60,122 bases of DNA from NCBI RefSeq assembly GCF_024609805.1, contig NZ_JANFVR010000001.1, positions 1 through 60,122 on the forward strand, in the 5' to 3' direction. The stretch comes from Tahibacter caeni (GTDB lineage: Bacteria; Pseudomonadota; Gammaproteobacteria; Xanthomonadales; Rhodanobacteraceae). The position numbers and the translations under genes were made by a program. How positions within the stretch are numbered: position 1 is the stretch's first letter; each line of letters opens with the position of its first letter. Shown piece after piece: positions 52,983 through 60,122 of the stretch. The notes below the pieces were generated by a model, which ran no database searches, was not told the origin of the DNA, and worked only from the letters and a program-made list of their open reading frames with translations.

Positions 52983-54665
52983 ATGAGCAACCAACGACCC
53001 TGGCTCGCGAACTATCCATCCGGCGTTCCGGCCGAGATCGATCTTCACGAGTTCGCGTCGGTCGTCGCCGTGCTCGAATCGGCCTGCGAACGCTTCCGCG
53101 ACCGGCCGGCGTTCTCGAACATGGGCAAGGTGCTCAGCTACGACGACGTCGATCGCCTGAGCCGCCAGTTCGCCGCGTTCCTGACCGGCGACCTCGGCCT
53201 CAAGCGCGGCGACCGCGTCGCGCTGATGATGCCCAACGTGCTGCAGTATCCGATCGCGATCTTCGGCGTGCTGCGCGCCGGCCTGACCGTCGTCAACACG
53301 AATCCGATGTACACGCCGCGCGAGCTCAAGCACCAGCTCGTGGATTCCGGCGCCGCGGCGATCGTCGTGCTCGACAACTTCGCCGCGACCGTGGCCGAGG
53401 TGCTGGCCGACACGCCGGTCAAGCACGTGATCACGACGGGACTCGGCGATCTGCTCGGCTTTCCGAAGGCGCTGATCACGAACCTCGTCGTCAAGTACGT
53501 CAAGAAGCTCGTGCCGGCGTTCCGCATCGACCATCAGATCCGCTTCAACGACGCGCTCGCGCGCGGCGCGCGGCAGACTTTCCGCCGCACCGAGCTCGGT
53601 CACGAGGACATCGCATTCCTGCAGTACACGGGCGGCACGACCGGCGTGGCCAAAGGCGCGATGCTGACCCACGGCAATCTCGTCGCGAACATGCAGCAGG
53701 CATCGATCTGGATCGGCCGCAACGCGAAGCTCGGCCAGGAAATCATCATCACGGCGCTGCCGCTGTATCACATCTTCGCGCTGACCGCGAACGGCCTCGT
53801 GTTCATGAAATTCGGCGGCCTGAACTACCTGATCACGAACCCGCGCGACATGCCCGGCTTCGTCAAGGAGCTGAGCCAGGTCCGCTTCACGGCAATCACC
53901 GGCGTCAACACGCTGTTCAACGGCCTGCTCAACACGCCGGGCTTCGACCGGGTCGACTTCTCCAGCCTGCACCTGACCCTCGGTGGCGGCATGGCCGTGC
54001 AACGCGCGGTGGCCGAGCGCTGGAAGAAGGTCACCGGCGTGACCCTGGTCGAGGCCTACGGCCTGACCGAGACCTCGCCGGCGGCGTGCATGAATCCGCT
54101 GGACCTGCCCGAATACAACGGTTCGATCGGCCTGCCGATTCCGTCGACCGAGGTCTCCATCCAGGACGACAACGGCAACGAACTGCCGATCGGCGACATC
54201 GGCGAGCTCTGCGTGCGCGGGCCGCAGGTCATGAAGGGCTATTGGAACCGGCCGGAGGAAACCGCGAAGGTGCTGACGGCCGACGGCTGGCTGCACACCG
54301 GCGACATCGCGCGCATGGACGAGAAAGGCTACGTCTACATCGTCGACCGCAAGAAGGACATGATCCTGGTGTCGGGCTTCAACGTCTATCCGAACGAGGT
54401 CGAGGACGTCGTCGCGACGCATCCGGGGGTGCTCGAAGTCGCCGCGATCGGCGTGCCGGACGAAAAATCCGGCGAGGCGGTCAAGATCGTCGTCGTGCGC
54501 AAAGATCCGAGCCTCACGGCCGAGGATCTGCGCCAGCACTGCAAGGCCAACCTGACCGGCTACAAGCTGCCGCGCTACATCGAGTTCCGCGATTCGCTGC
54601 CCAAGAGCAACGTCGGCAAGATCCTGCGCCGCGAGCTGCGCGACGCGCCGAAGACCGCCGCCTGA
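52983..54665 (+). CDS. fadD: Long-chain fatty acid-CoA ligase
   Basis: The product is 560 aa, like E. coli FadD (561). It activates fatty acids to acyl-CoA. The adenylation signature is [22 protein letters not shown] near 218, followed by [18 protein letters not shown] and the motif [14 protein letters not shown]. The C-terminal domain begins near 420 with [44 protein letters not shown] and ends [14 protein letters not shown] with the catalytic Lys. It has its own terminator at 54711-54735 and is otherwise alone. Confidence 0.96.
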   Translation: MSNQRPWLANYPSGVPAEIDLHEFASVVAVLESACERFRDRPAFSNMGKVLSYDDVDRLSRQFAAFLTGDLGLKRGDRVALMMPNVLQYPIAIFGVLRAGLTVVNTNPMYTPRELKHQLVDSGAAAIVVLDNFAATVAEVLADTPVKHVITTGLGDLLGFPKALITNLVVKYVKKLVPAFRIDHQIRFNDALARGARQTFRRTELGHEDIAFLQYTGGTTGVAKGAMLTHGNLVANMQQASIWIGRNAKLGQEIIITALPLYHIFALTANGLVFMKFGGLNYLITNPRDMPGFVKELSQVRFTAITGVNTLFNGLLNTPGFDRVDFSSLHLTLGGGMAVQRAVAERWKKVTGVTLVEAYGLTETSPAACMNPLDLPEYNGSIGLPIPSTEVSIQDDNGNELPIGDIGELCVRGPQVMKGYWNRPEETAKVLTADGWLHTGDIARMDEKGYVYIVDRKKDMILVSGFNVYPNEVEDVVATHPGVLEVAAIGVPDEKSGEAVKIVVVRKDPSLTAEDLRQHCKANLTGYKLPRYIEFRDSLPKSNVGKILRRELRDAPKTAA

Positions 54666-54710
54666 AGCAGGCCGCAGCGCGGCAGCTGACAACGAACGGC
54701 CCAACGAAAA

Positions 54711-54735
54711 AGCCCGCCTTGCGGCGGGCTTTCGT
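54711..54735. terminator. Intrinsic terminator between fadD and the PilZ gene
   Basis: AGCCCGCC (54711-54718) and GGCGGGCT (54723-54730) form a GC-rich stem with a TTGC loop. It is preceded by AACGAAAA and followed by TTCGT, so a short T-run exists on either strand. It lies 46 bases after the fadD stop and serves convergent genes. Confidence 0.8.
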
Positions 54736-54778
54736 CGTGGAACGGCGTTCGCGGCTGCCGGGCGCCGGCGCGGCGCGC

Positions 54779-55135
54779 TCAGTTGCGGTAGGACTCGATC
54801 GAGTCGGCGTAGCCGCCAAGCAGGTTCCACAGCGGCTCTTCCTTGTTCTCCGGGATCCGCGCATAGGCGAAGCCGACGCTGTCGGTCGTGACGCGCGCAA
54901 CCGTGGCCTCGAGATGAATGTTGAGCTCATCGCCGATCATCATGTCGAGCACGAACATGTCGCCGGCCTTGCCGGTGAAATCGTCCGGCCGGCGCACCAG
55001 CACCCCGGTTGCAGAAATGTCCTCGAGCTCGCTGGACCACGCATCGCCGCCGTGCATCATGAGCACGGCCGAGCGGATCTTCATGCGAGCTGGGCGCATT
55101 CCCGCGCGTACGTTGCGATCATTCATGCGAAGCAT
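54779..55135 (-). CDS. PilZ-domain protein
   Basis: The product is 118 aa. The c-di-GMP-binding motifs are both present: RxxxR as Arg17-Met-Lys-Ile-Arg21 and D/NxSxxG as Asp39-Ile-Ser41-Ala-Thr-Gly44. The rest is the beta-barrel of the domain. It probably acts as a c-di-GMP receptor in motility, pili or polysaccharide control. ATG 55135 is preceded by AGGGGG; ATG 55126 is an alternative. Confidence 0.88.
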   Translation of the reverse strand: MLRMNDRNVRAGMRPARMKIRSAVLMMHGGDAWSSELEDISATGVLVRRPDDFTGKAGDMFVLDMMIGDELNIHLEATVARVTTDSVGFAYARIPENKEEPLWNLLGGYADSIESYRN

Positions 55136-55243
55136 CCTGCAACCCCCTGCGGGCTGGCACTCTTTCTAGCGGAGCGGTAACGCAAAATCAAACAACGGCG
55201 AATCACGAATCGTGCCAGATTGTGGATCGCATCACGGCAGCGC

Positions 55244-56425
55244 TCATTTTTCTTCGGTTTGGCCGCGGCGCGATTTCAACACCACGCCGCGTACCAGGCT
55301 GCCGCCGCCGAAGCGCCGGTTGATCCGGTCGGCCAGCTGATCCTTGCCGCCGGCGGCCGGCGCGAACAGGCCGCTCTGGAGCTCGGGAGCGAACTGGCTC
55401 ATGCCGATGCCGAGCAGCCGAAGACGCGGATTTTCCTCGCTTTCCCACCAGCGCCGCAGCAACGCGCGGCCGGCCTGCAGTAGCTCGGCCGTCGAATCCG
55501 TCGGCTGCCCCAGGCTGAGCTGGCGCGTATGCGTCTCGAACGGCGGCTTGCGCAATTTGACGGTGACCGTGCGGCCGCGCAGTTCGTGCGCGCGCAGGCG
55601 CTCGCCGACGCGCTCGCCGAGACGGGCCAGCCAGGACTCGGCCTGATCCAAACGGGTCAGGTCTGTGACAAAAGTCGTCTCCGCACTGACCGATTTTTCC
55701 GCGCTGTCGGCATCGACCGTGCGCTCGTCGATGCCGCGCGCGAGCCGCTGCCAGTGTTCGGCCTGATTGCCGCAGGCCTGGCGCAGCCGGCGCGAATCGC
55801 TGAAACGCAGCTCGCCGACCGTGCGGATGCCGAGCCGGTGCAGCTGCGCCTCGGCGACCTTGCCGACGGTCCAGAGCCGGCCCACCGGCAACGGATCGAG
55901 CATCGCATGCACCTGCTCGGGCCGGATATGCAGGAAACCGTCGGGCTTGGACAATTCGCTGCCGAGTTTGGCCAGCAGCTTGTTGTGCGCCATCCCGACC
56001 GAGGCGACGAGGCCGGTGCGCCGGAGTATCTCCTGTTTGAGGAAGCGGCCGATGTTCTCCACGTCGCCGCCGAACAGGCGCAGGCTGCGGGTCACATCGA
56101 GAAAGGCCTCGTCGAGCGACAGGCCTTCGATTTCCGGCGTGGCTTCGCCGAACACGGCGAAGACCTCGGCCGAAAGTTCGCGGTAGCGGCCCATACGTAC
56201 GGGCACGAACAACGCGTGCGGGCAGAGCTTCTTCGCGGTCATCGTCGGCATCGCCGAACGCACGCCGTAGCGGCGCGCCTCGTAGCTGGCCGTGGTCACG
56301 ACGCTGCGCGGACCGAGCTCGCCGACGATCAGCGGCAGGCCGCGCCACTGCGGGTGATCGAGCGCTTCGATCGCCGCATAGAAGGCGTCCATGTCGACGT
56401 GGATGATGGCGCGCGCCGCAGTCAT
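55244..56425 (-). CDS. dinB: DNA polymerase IV
   Basis: The product is 393 aa, slightly longer than E. coli DinB. It is a Y-family translesion polymerase. The catalytic acids are Asp11 in HVDMDAFYA and Asp105-Glu106 in GLSLDEAFLDV. The steric-gate position (Phe13 in E. coli) is Tyr16. ASYEARRYGVRSAMP is the nucleotide-binding motif. The little-finger domain is present to about 350, followed by an Arg/Lys-rich tail ending in KSRRGQTEEK that lacks an obvious beta-clamp motif by eye. ATG 56425 is used rather than the GTG two codons upstream. Confidence 0.96.
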   Translation of the reverse strand: MTAARAIIHVDMDAFYAAIEALDHPQWRGLPLIVGELGPRSVVTTASYEARRYGVRSAMPTMTAKKLCPHALFVPVRMGRYRELSAEVFAVFGEATPEIEGLSLDEAFLDVTRSLRLFGGDVENIGRFLKQEILRRTGLVASVGMAHNKLLAKLGSELSKPDGFLHIRPEQVHAMLDPLPVGRLWTVGKVAEAQLHRLGIRTVGELRFSDSRRLRQACGNQAEHWQRLARGIDERTVDADSAEKSVSAETTFVTDLTRLDQAESWLARLGERVGERLRAHELRGRTVTVKLRKPPFETHTRQLSLGQPTDSTAELLQAGRALLRRWWESEENPRLRLLGIGMSQFAPELQSGLFAPAAGGKDQLADRINRRFGGGSLVRGVVLKSRRGQTEEK

Positions 56426-56478
56426 GCCCACAGTCTGCCTCGCTTGACGAACTTCGTCGCCATGCGCAGGCTCGGCCG

Positions 56479-57096
56479 ATGAGCCTGCGCATCCACATCC
56501 ACCCCGACAATCCGCAGCCCCGGCTGATCAACCAGGCCGTCGCCGTACTCGACCAAGGCGGGCTCATCGCCTACCCGACCGATTCGGGTTATGCGCTGGG
56601 CTGGCGCCTGAACGCCCAGGCCGCCCAGGAACGCGTCGTGCGCCTGCGAAAGCTGGACAGCAGGCACAACTTCACTTTAATCTGTCGCCACTTGAGCGAG
56701 GTCGGCGCGTACGCCCGCATGCACGATGCGGCGTTCCGAATCGTCCGATCCCTGACTCCCGGCCCCTACACCTTCCTTCTCCCTGCGGCTGCCGAAGTAC
56801 CTCGGCACCTGAAGCAGGCCAAGAAACGTTCCGTAGGCGTCCGCATTCCGGACCATCGCGTTGCACTCGCGCTGGTCGAAGCATCGGGCGAGCCGCTGTC
56901 GAGCTCCAGCCTGATACTGCCGGACGAGGACATGGCAGGCTGGGAAGTCGACGACCTGTACGACCATGTAAGTTCCGCCGTCGACCTGTTCGTCGACAGC
57001 GGTTTCTGCGGCAACGAACCGACGACCGTGATCGACCTGCTGGACGACACGCCGCGACTCGTACGCCAGGGCAAGGGCGAAGTGCCGTTCGCCTGA
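56479..57096 (+). CDS. yciO: Threonylcarbamoyl-AMP synthase family protein (YciO/YrdC/Sua5)
   Basis: The product is 205 aa, matching YciO. It has the YrdC-like fold: INQAVAVLDQGGLIAYPTDSGYALGWRL, LRKLDSRHNFTLICRHLSEVGAYARM, LTPGPYTFLLPA and KRSVGVRIPDHRVALALVEASGEPLSSSSL. YciO's own activity is less established than that of TsaC/YrdC, which makes threonylcarbamoyl-AMP for t6A. Its position just before scpA-scpB-rluB is common in xanthomonads. Confidence 0.88.
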   Translation: MSLRIHIHPDNPQPRLINQAVAVLDQGGLIAYPTDSGYALGWRLNAQAAQERVVRLRKLDSRHNFTLICRHLSEVGAYARMHDAAFRIVRSLTPGPYTFLLPAAAEVPRHLKQAKKRSVGVRIPDHRVALALVEASGEPLSSSSLILPDEDMAGWEVDDLYDHVSSAVDLFVDSGFCGNEPTTVIDLLDDTPRLVRQGKGEVPFA

Positions 57097-57172
57097 AGAC
57101 CAAGGAATCGGCCCCCCGGGCCCGCATGCCGCGGTGAACGCGGCGAACAGCGTAGAGACCTGCATCCCTTAG

Positions 57173-58081
57173 ATGAGCACCGAGCCTGCCGAGCAACTCG
57201 CGCCCAGCGAGGGCCAGGGCATTTTCACGCCCGTACCGCAGCAGCAAGAGATGCCGCTGGCGATCGTGAAAGGCCAGCCCGTGCTGCAGATGCCGCAGGA
57301 TCTGTACATCCCGCCGGATGCGCTGGAAGTCATTCTCGAGGCGTTCGAAGGTCCGCTGGACCTGCTGCTCTACCTGATCCGCCGGCAGAACCTCGACATC
57401 CTGGACATTCCGGTCGCCGAGATCACGCGCCAGTACGTCGACTACATCGAACTGATGCAGAACCTCAAGCTCGAGCTGGCCGCCGAATACCTGGTCATGG
57501 CCGCGATCCTCGCCGAGATCAAATCGCGCCTGCTGCTGCCGCGGCCGCCGGACGCCGAGGGAATCGAGGAAGACCCGCGCGCCGAACTGGTGCGCCGGCT
57601 GCAGGAATACGAGCGTTTCAAGAAGGCCGCGGCCGACATCGAGGCCATGCCGCGGCTGGAACGCGACATCTCGCTGGCCTCGGCCTTCGTGCCCGACCGC
57701 AGCGTCGTGCGCCTGCCGCCGCCGGTGGAGCTCAAGGAGCTGCTGCTCGCGCTCAAGGACGTGCTGCGCCGCGCCGACCTGACCGGCCATCACGCGATCC
57801 AGCGCGAGGCGCTGTCGGTGCGCCACCGCATGAGCGACGTGCTCGGCCGCCTCGGCGACGGCGAGTTCCACAGCTTCGAAAGCCTGTTCAACCCGGAGGA
57901 AGGCCGCCGCGGCGTCGTCGTGACCTTCCTCGCGATGCTGGAGCTGGCCAAGGAAACCCTGATCGAGATCGTGCAGAACGAGGTGCCCGGTCCGATCTAC
58001 CTCAAAGCGCTCATCGTCGACGGTGAACAGCCGGCCCTGGCAGACGGCGACGAGCCGGCCGACGCAACGGAATACACCTGA
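57173..58081 (+). CDS. scpA: Segregation and condensation protein A
   Basis: The product is 302 aa. It is the kleisin subunit of the SMC condensin. An N-terminal extension of about 50 residues precedes the family core, which begins EVILEAFEGPLDLLLYLIRRQNLDILDIPVAEITRQYVDYI. The middle contains AAEYLVMAAILAEIKSRLLLP and the C-terminus VTFLAMLELAKETLIEIVQNE, the winged-helix that binds the SMC head. Its stop shares one base with the scpB start (TGATG). Confidence 0.96.
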   Translation: MSTEPAEQLAPSEGQGIFTPVPQQQEMPLAIVKGQPVLQMPQDLYIPPDALEVILEAFEGPLDLLLYLIRRQNLDILDIPVAEITRQYVDYIELMQNLKLELAAEYLVMAAILAEIKSRLLLPRPPDAEGIEEDPRAELVRRLQEYERFKKAAADIEAMPRLERDISLASAFVPDRSVVRLPPPVELKELLLALKDVLRRADLTGHHAIQREALSVRHRMSDVLGRLGDGEFHSFESLFNPEEGRRGVVVTFLAMLELAKETLIEIVQNEVPGPIYLKALIVDGEQPALADGDEPADATEYT

Positions 58082-59148
58082 TGGACCTGCAGCAGCTCAA
58101 GCGCGTGATCGAGGCCATATTGCTCGCGGCGGCGCAGCCGCTGTCGCTGGCCCAGCTCGCCGCGCTGTTCACGGAAGAGGAAGCGGTGACCGGCGAGCAG
58201 CTGCTCGAAGCGCTGCAGGCGCTGGCCGATGACTGCGCCGAGCGCGGCATCGAGCTCAAGGAAGTCGCCTCGGGCTACCGTTACCAGATCCGCGAGGACG
58301 TGCATCCCTGGGTCACCCGCCTGTGGACCGAGCGCCAGACCAAGTATTCGCGTGCGCTGCTGGAGACGCTGGCGCTGATCGCCTATCGCCAGCCGATCAC
58401 GCGCGCGGAGATCGAGCAGATCCGCGGCGTCGCCGTGTCCTCGTCGATCATCAAGACTCTCGAAGAACGCGAATGGGTGCGCGTCGTCGGCTATCGCGAC
58501 GTGCCGGGCCGTCCGGCCCTGTTCGGCACGTCGCGCAGCTTCCTCGACTACTTCAATCTCAAGTCGCTCGACGAGCTGCCGCCGCTGGCCGAGATCCGCG
58601 ATCTCGACGAATACGATCCGCAGCTCGATCTCGCGCCGGTGGTTCCGCCGTCGCTGGAACTGCCGCCCGAGGACGAGGAAGAAGCCGCGGCCGACGCCGA
58701 GCGCGCCGCCGGAATAGCCGCCGCGCCGGGCCAGGCCGCTGACGAAACCGCTGCCGGCGCCCTGCCCGGCGACGCCGGAGCGGACGCCGGCACCGCGGCG
58801 CAGGCCGAAGCCGACATGAGGCCGATCGTCGAAGCCGCGTCCGCAGTCGCTACCGATACCGGCGCGGCATCGGCGCAGGACGGCGACACGCTCACCCCGG
58901 CCGACGATTTCGACGCCGGCGCCGACGAGGGCGCAGAAACCCGCGGCGGCGGCGACGCGGCCGACGACACCGTCGACGAACTCGACGACGCCGAGGCCGA
59001 CGACGGCGGCGACGACTACGCGGCCGAGACCGACGAACGCTGGTCCGACGCCGGCAGCCTTTCCGATTCCGATTTCCCCCCGGACGACGACGACGTCGAT
59101 CCGAACGACACCACGACGTCCGACGACGTCCCGGAGCACACTGCATGA
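58081..59148 (+). CDS. scpB: Segregation and condensation protein B
   Basis: The product is 355 aa. It is the winged-helix partner of ScpA. The core, residues 1-175, contains LKRVIEAILLAAAQPLSLAQLAALF, LVEDCAERG-like and RYQIREDVHPWVTRLWTERQTKYSRALLETLALIAYRQPITRAEIEQIRGVAVSSSIIKTLEEREWVRVVGYRDVPGRPALFGTSRSFLDYFNL. About 155 residues after that form a very acidic, Ala/Gly/Asp-rich tail that is unlikely to be folded. The core alone would be a typical ScpB. Its ATG shares a base with the scpA stop and its own stop overlaps rluB as ATGA. Confidence 0.93.
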   Translation: MDLQQLKRVIEAILLAAAQPLSLAQLAALFTEEEAVTGEQLLEALQALADDCAERGIELKEVASGYRYQIREDVHPWVTRLWTERQTKYSRALLETLALIAYRQPITRAEIEQIRGVAVSSSIIKTLEEREWVRVVGYRDVPGRPALFGTSRSFLDYFNLKSLDELPPLAEIRDLDEYDPQLDLAPVVPPSLELPPEDEEEAAADAERAAGIAAAPGQAADETAAGALPGDAGADAGTAAQAEADMRPIVEAASAVATDTGAASAQDGDTLTPADDFDAGADEGAETRGGGDAADDTVDELDDAEADDGGDDYAAETDERWSDAGSLSDSDFPPDDDDVDPNDTTTSDDVPEHTA

Positions 59149-60122
59149 CCGCTGCACCCCGCCGTACCCTCACTCTCAAACGCCCGCAGACAGACGAAGC
59201 CGCGCCGGCGATCGAGGAACGCCTGCACAAGGTCCTGGCCAATGCGGGACTCGGCTCGCGCCGTCTGCTGGAGCAGCGCATCCAGAACGGCGAGATCTCG
59301 GTCAACGGCACGCCCGCGACGATCGGCGTCAGCGTCAAGAGCGGCGACCGTGTCGAGCTCGACGGCAAGCTGTTCGTGGTGATCCGCGACGACGCCGAGC
59401 AGGCGCAGGTGCTGGTCTATCACAAGCCCGAGGGCGTGGTGACCACGCGCGAAGATCCCGAAGGCCGCCCGACCGTGTTCGAACAGCTGCCGCGCCTCAA
59501 GGGCCAACGCTGGATCGCCGTGGGCCGCCTCGACATCAACACCACCGGCCTGCTGCTGCTGACCACCGACGGCAATCTCGCCAATGCGCTGATGCATCCG
59601 TCGAGCGAGATCGAGCGCGAATACATCTGCCGCGTGCACGGCGAGGTGCCCGATGAAGTGCTCGAACGGCTCAAGGCCGGCATCGAGCTCGACGATGGCC
59701 CGGCGCATTTCGACGACATCGGCGTGATCAGCCGCAGCGGAAGCCATTCCTGGTTCCGCGTCGTCATCCGCGAAGGCCGCAACCGGGAAGTGCGCCGTCT
59801 CTGGGACGCCGCCGGCTTCCTCGTCAGCCGCCTCAAGCGCGTGCGCTACGGCAACGTGGAGCTGCCGCGACCGCTCAAGCGCGGCCATTCGCAGGAACTG
59901 GACGCCGACGACACCAAGGCGCTGCGCGAACTCTGCGGCGCGACGCAGAGCGAACCGACCCTGACCCTGCAGCCAGTCATCCATCAGCGCCGCGCGAGCC
60001 AGAGCGCGATTACCGAATACCGGCCGGCGCCGCGCGGCGGCGCGCAGCAGGCCTGGACCGGCGCCGACCGCGCCGAGGCGCGCGAGCTGACCCGCTTCGA
60101 CCGCATCCGCGACGACGGCCCG
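59145..60122 (+). CDS. rluB: 23S rRNA pseudouridine(2605) synthase (3' partial)
   Basis: 326 codons are visible and the frame runs off the right edge. The S4-like RNA-binding domain is at about 25-75 (LHKVLANAGLGSRRLLEQRIQNGEISVNG). The catalytic Asp130 is in VGRLDINTTGLLLLTTDG, followed by EREYICRVHGEVPDEVLERLKAGIELDDG and FRVVIREGRNREVRRLWDAAG. The C-terminal extension is the usual Arg-rich, low-complexity type of RluB. It is the last of the yciO-scpA-scpB-rluB series and overlaps scpB as ATGA. Confidence 0.92.
   Translation, partial: MTAAPRRTLTLKRPQTDEAAPAIEERLHKVLANAGLGSRRLLEQRIQNGEISVNGTPATIGVSVKSGDRVELDGKLFVVIRDDAEQAQVLVYHKPEGVVTTREDPEGRPTVFEQLPRLKGQRWIAVGRLDINTTGLLLLTTDGNLANALMHPSSEIEREYICRVHGEVPDEVLERLKAGIELDDGPAHFDDIGVISRSGSHSWFRVVIREGRNREVRRLWDAAGFLVSRLKRVRYGNVELPRPLKRGHSQELDADDTKALRELCGATQSEPTLTLQPVIHQRRASQSAITEYRPAPRGGAQQAWTGADRAEARELTRFDRIRDDGP

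Overview
The window is very GC-rich, gene-dense bacterial chromosome. Several gene neighbourhoods match the Gammaproteobacteria and in particular the Xanthomonadales (Lysobacterales): nudJ-mnmA-hflD, trxB-GNAT-aat-infA with clpA/clpS, ftsK-lolA-rarA-serS, yciO-scpA-scpB-rluB, and guaB-guaA. A Rhodanobacteraceae-like or related soil/water genus is the best guess; this is inferred from gene order and protein style, not from a marker-gene comparison.

Layout. 1-10.4 kb is a patchwork of accessory and stress genes: a regulator tail and a propeller protein, a DJ-1/PfpI protein divergent from a LysR regulator, a GNAT, a YCII protein, a ferric-reductase-like flavocytochrome, a stretch of three poorly characterised genes (6.4-8.1 kb, one with a PD-(D/E)XK nuclease signature), an ABM monooxygenase-like protein, a 3-methyladenine glycosylase with a coupled small gene, and a DinB-family protein. 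10.4-13.8 kb is guaB-guaA. 14-18.7 kb is a tightly overlapping run folD-tatT-dctP-dctQ-dctM (TRAP transporter). 18.7-28.5 kb holds DUF1244, serS, an MFS exporter, rarA, a DUF1275 protein, lolA, ftsK and ald. 28.7-40.8 kb is core housekeeping: trxB, a COG3146 acetyltransferase, aat, infA, clpA, clpS, nudJ, mnmA, hflD, acnA.

41.6-51.2 kb is the most distinctive accessory block. It is flanked by a decayed IS3-type transposase remnant and carries a flavin-dependent halogenase-like protein divergent from a TonB-dependent receptor, then a GH1 beta-glucosidase, a GPH-type sugar:cation symporter, a LacI regulator and a divergent ROK-family kinase. Three near-identical 14-bp palindromes of the LacI-operator type sit between the halogenase and the receptor. 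The block reads as a self-contained scavenging system: uptake across the outer membrane, import, hydrolysis of a beta-glucoside and phosphorylation of the sugar, under LacI control, with an unexplained flavoenzyme.

51.3-60.1 kb holds a RES-Xre toxin-antitoxin pair with a visible operator, a small lipoprotein, fadD, a PilZ protein, DNA polymerase IV (dinB), yciO, scpA, scpB and the start of rluB, which runs off the right edge. No rRNA, tRNA, CRISPR array, prophage or intact insertion sequence was seen. Many genes overlap as ATGA, GTGA or TGATG, indicating translational coupling.
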